Source of the DNA: Planctomicrobium sp.
Lineage (GTDB): Bacteria; Planctomycetota; Planctomycetia; Planctomycetales; Planctomycetaceae
NCBI GenBank assembly: GCA_029259835.1
Contig: JAJDEL010000788.1
Span: 1 to 7,801, forward strand
Reading direction: 5' to 3'
DNA: 7,801 bases
The notes beneath the pieces were generated by a model. The model made no database searches. It had not been told where the DNA came from and saw only the letters and a list, made by a program, of their open reading frames with translations. The position numbers and the translations under genes are program-made. Shown here in pieces: positions 7,287 through 7,801 of the stretch. The stretch's first letter is position 1. Each line of letters starts with the position of its first letter.

Positions 7287-7451
7287 GAGAAATACTACCT
7301 TTTTCAAAAAGAAGACTGTGAAACAGAGCAGACAACCGCCCCATTGATGCTTTTTCTGTGGTGCCCTTTCTGCGGTGCCCAAAACCGAGACTCTCTTTCA
7401 ACGATGCTTATTGACGCACAGGTGCGAAAAACAACATCGGAACATCCCTTT
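7287..7451. other. Spacer upstream of the sialidase-like gene
   Basis: This 165-bp gap separates the sulfatase stop from the sialidase start, both on the minus strand. It holds a 14-bp tandem repeat (7353-7380) and a short palindrome CGCACAGGTGCG (7415-7430 area). I cannot identify a convincing -35/-10 pair. The size allows either a separate promoter or a read-through operon. Confidence 0.5.
7353..7380. repeat. 14-bp tandem direct repeat
   Basis: TTTCTGTGGTGCCC (7353-7366) is followed directly by TTTCTGCGGTGCCC (7367-7380), with one mismatch. It lies 67 bases before the sialidase ATG on the minus strand. A regulator binding direct repeats is possible, as is simple slippage duplication. Confidence 0.6.
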
Positions 7452-7801
7452 TTACGGATCCGTTAAATTCGGTGCCCAGAGTCCCGACTGAACGGGGGGA
7501 ATCTTTCCTGATTTGGGAAATGAGTCCCTCACAACCGAGTGAAGTTTTTGGGAAAGATCATCAATAATGTCTCCATGTTGATCCCCTGCAGCCAGATTCG
7601 TCTGTTCCAGAGGATCAGCATGATGATCATAAAGCTCACGTCCTTCTTTCCCTGAATCCCACTCGGTATATCTCCACCGAGGTGTTCGCAGAGAGTAACC
7701 AAAGAGGGCTGATTTGTTTTTCCCTTTGCGACGGGTGACTTCGCTTAACGTCCAGCCACGACCGGGAAGTTTTGGGTTTTTCAGGATCTCACTCAAATCC
7801 T
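7452..7801 (-). CDS. Sulfatase, C-terminal fragment (runs off window)
   Basis: Only the last 115 codons are present; the frame is open at the right edge, so the N-terminus and the catalytic Cys/Ser (C/S-x-P-x-R) motif lie outside. The identification rests on a C-terminal signature typical of iduronate-2-sulfatase-like members of the alkaline phosphatase-type sulfatase family: GYSLRTPRWRYTEWD, then GKEGRELYDHHADPLEQTNL, then a charged helix (IDDLSQKLHSVV). Such enzymes hydrolyse sulfate esters on glycans and are usually secreted or periplasmic; they are very numerous in planctomycetes. The first TTG in the window is internal and is not a start. The gene precedes the sialidase-like gene on the same strand, suggesting a shared role in sulfated glycan breakdown. 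Confidence 0.88.
   Translation of the reverse strand, partial: DLSEILKNPKLPGRGWTLSEVTRRKGKNKSALFGYSLRTPRWRYTEWDSGKEGRELYDHHADPLEQTNLAAGDQHGDIIDDLSQKLHSVVRDSFPKSGKIPPVQSGLWAPNLTDP

Noticed and set aside
7287..7382. 32-residue N-terminal extension of the sialidase-like protein
   Set aside because: It would bury a clear signal peptide inside the protein and would include part of the tandem-repeat region; the ATG at 7286 has a purine-rich site upstream.
7415..7430. Short palindrome CGCACAGGTGCG considered as the sulfatase terminator
   Set aside because: Only 5-bp arms with a 2-base loop, and on the sulfatase strand the T run precedes rather than follows it.

Overview
The window reads as a chromosomal segment of a planctomycete (Pirellula/Rubinisphaera/Gimesia-like). 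This is an inference from gene content and style, not from a marker gene. The supporting signs are moderate GC, weak or absent Shine-Dalgarno sites at most starts, a sulfatase next to a secreted sialidase-type propeller, a DUF58 protein, an LpxH-type phosphatase (implying lipid A), and a long coiled-coil membrane protein with a planctomycete flavour. There are no rRNA, tRNA, CRISPR or transposase genes, and no gene-free stretch longer than about 170 bases.

Layout, left to right. (1) 5-1720 (+): a long coiled-coil protein with a disordered middle and a C-terminal pair of membrane helices; its true start cannot be checked because the window begins 4 bases upstream. (2) 1861-3090 (-): an AI-2E/PerM-family membrane protein, convergent with gene 1, carrying an unusual acidic low-complexity insertion. 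(3) A divergent spacer of about 160 bp with a perfect palindrome. (4) 3252-4001 (+): an LpxH-like metallophosphoesterase. (5) A 165-bp spacer holding a REP-like, multi-hairpin palindromic repeat. (6) 4167-5144 (+): fmt, methionyl-tRNA formyltransferase. (7) 5154-6053 (+): a DUF58 (von Willebrand A-like) protein 9 bases after fmt, probably co-transcribed. (8) 6120-7286 (-): a secreted sialidase-like propeller with five Asp-boxes, convergent with DUF58. (9) A 165-bp spacer with a 14-bp tandem repeat. (10) 7452-7801 (-): the C-terminal end of a sulfatase running off the right edge.

Functionally the window is a mosaic. The centre holds housekeeping genes: initiator-tRNA formylation and probable lipid A precursor cleavage. 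The right end is a small glycan-degradation module, with a sulfatase and a sialidase-type enzyme in the same orientation, as expected for desulfation plus glycosidic cleavage of a sulfated or acidic glycan. The left end holds membrane and envelope proteins of unknown substrate. I do not see a new defence or mobile system. The most unusual items are the palindromic repeat before fmt, the coiled-coil protein, and the sialidase, whose active-site residues can be placed by spacing although its usual RIP motif is missing.
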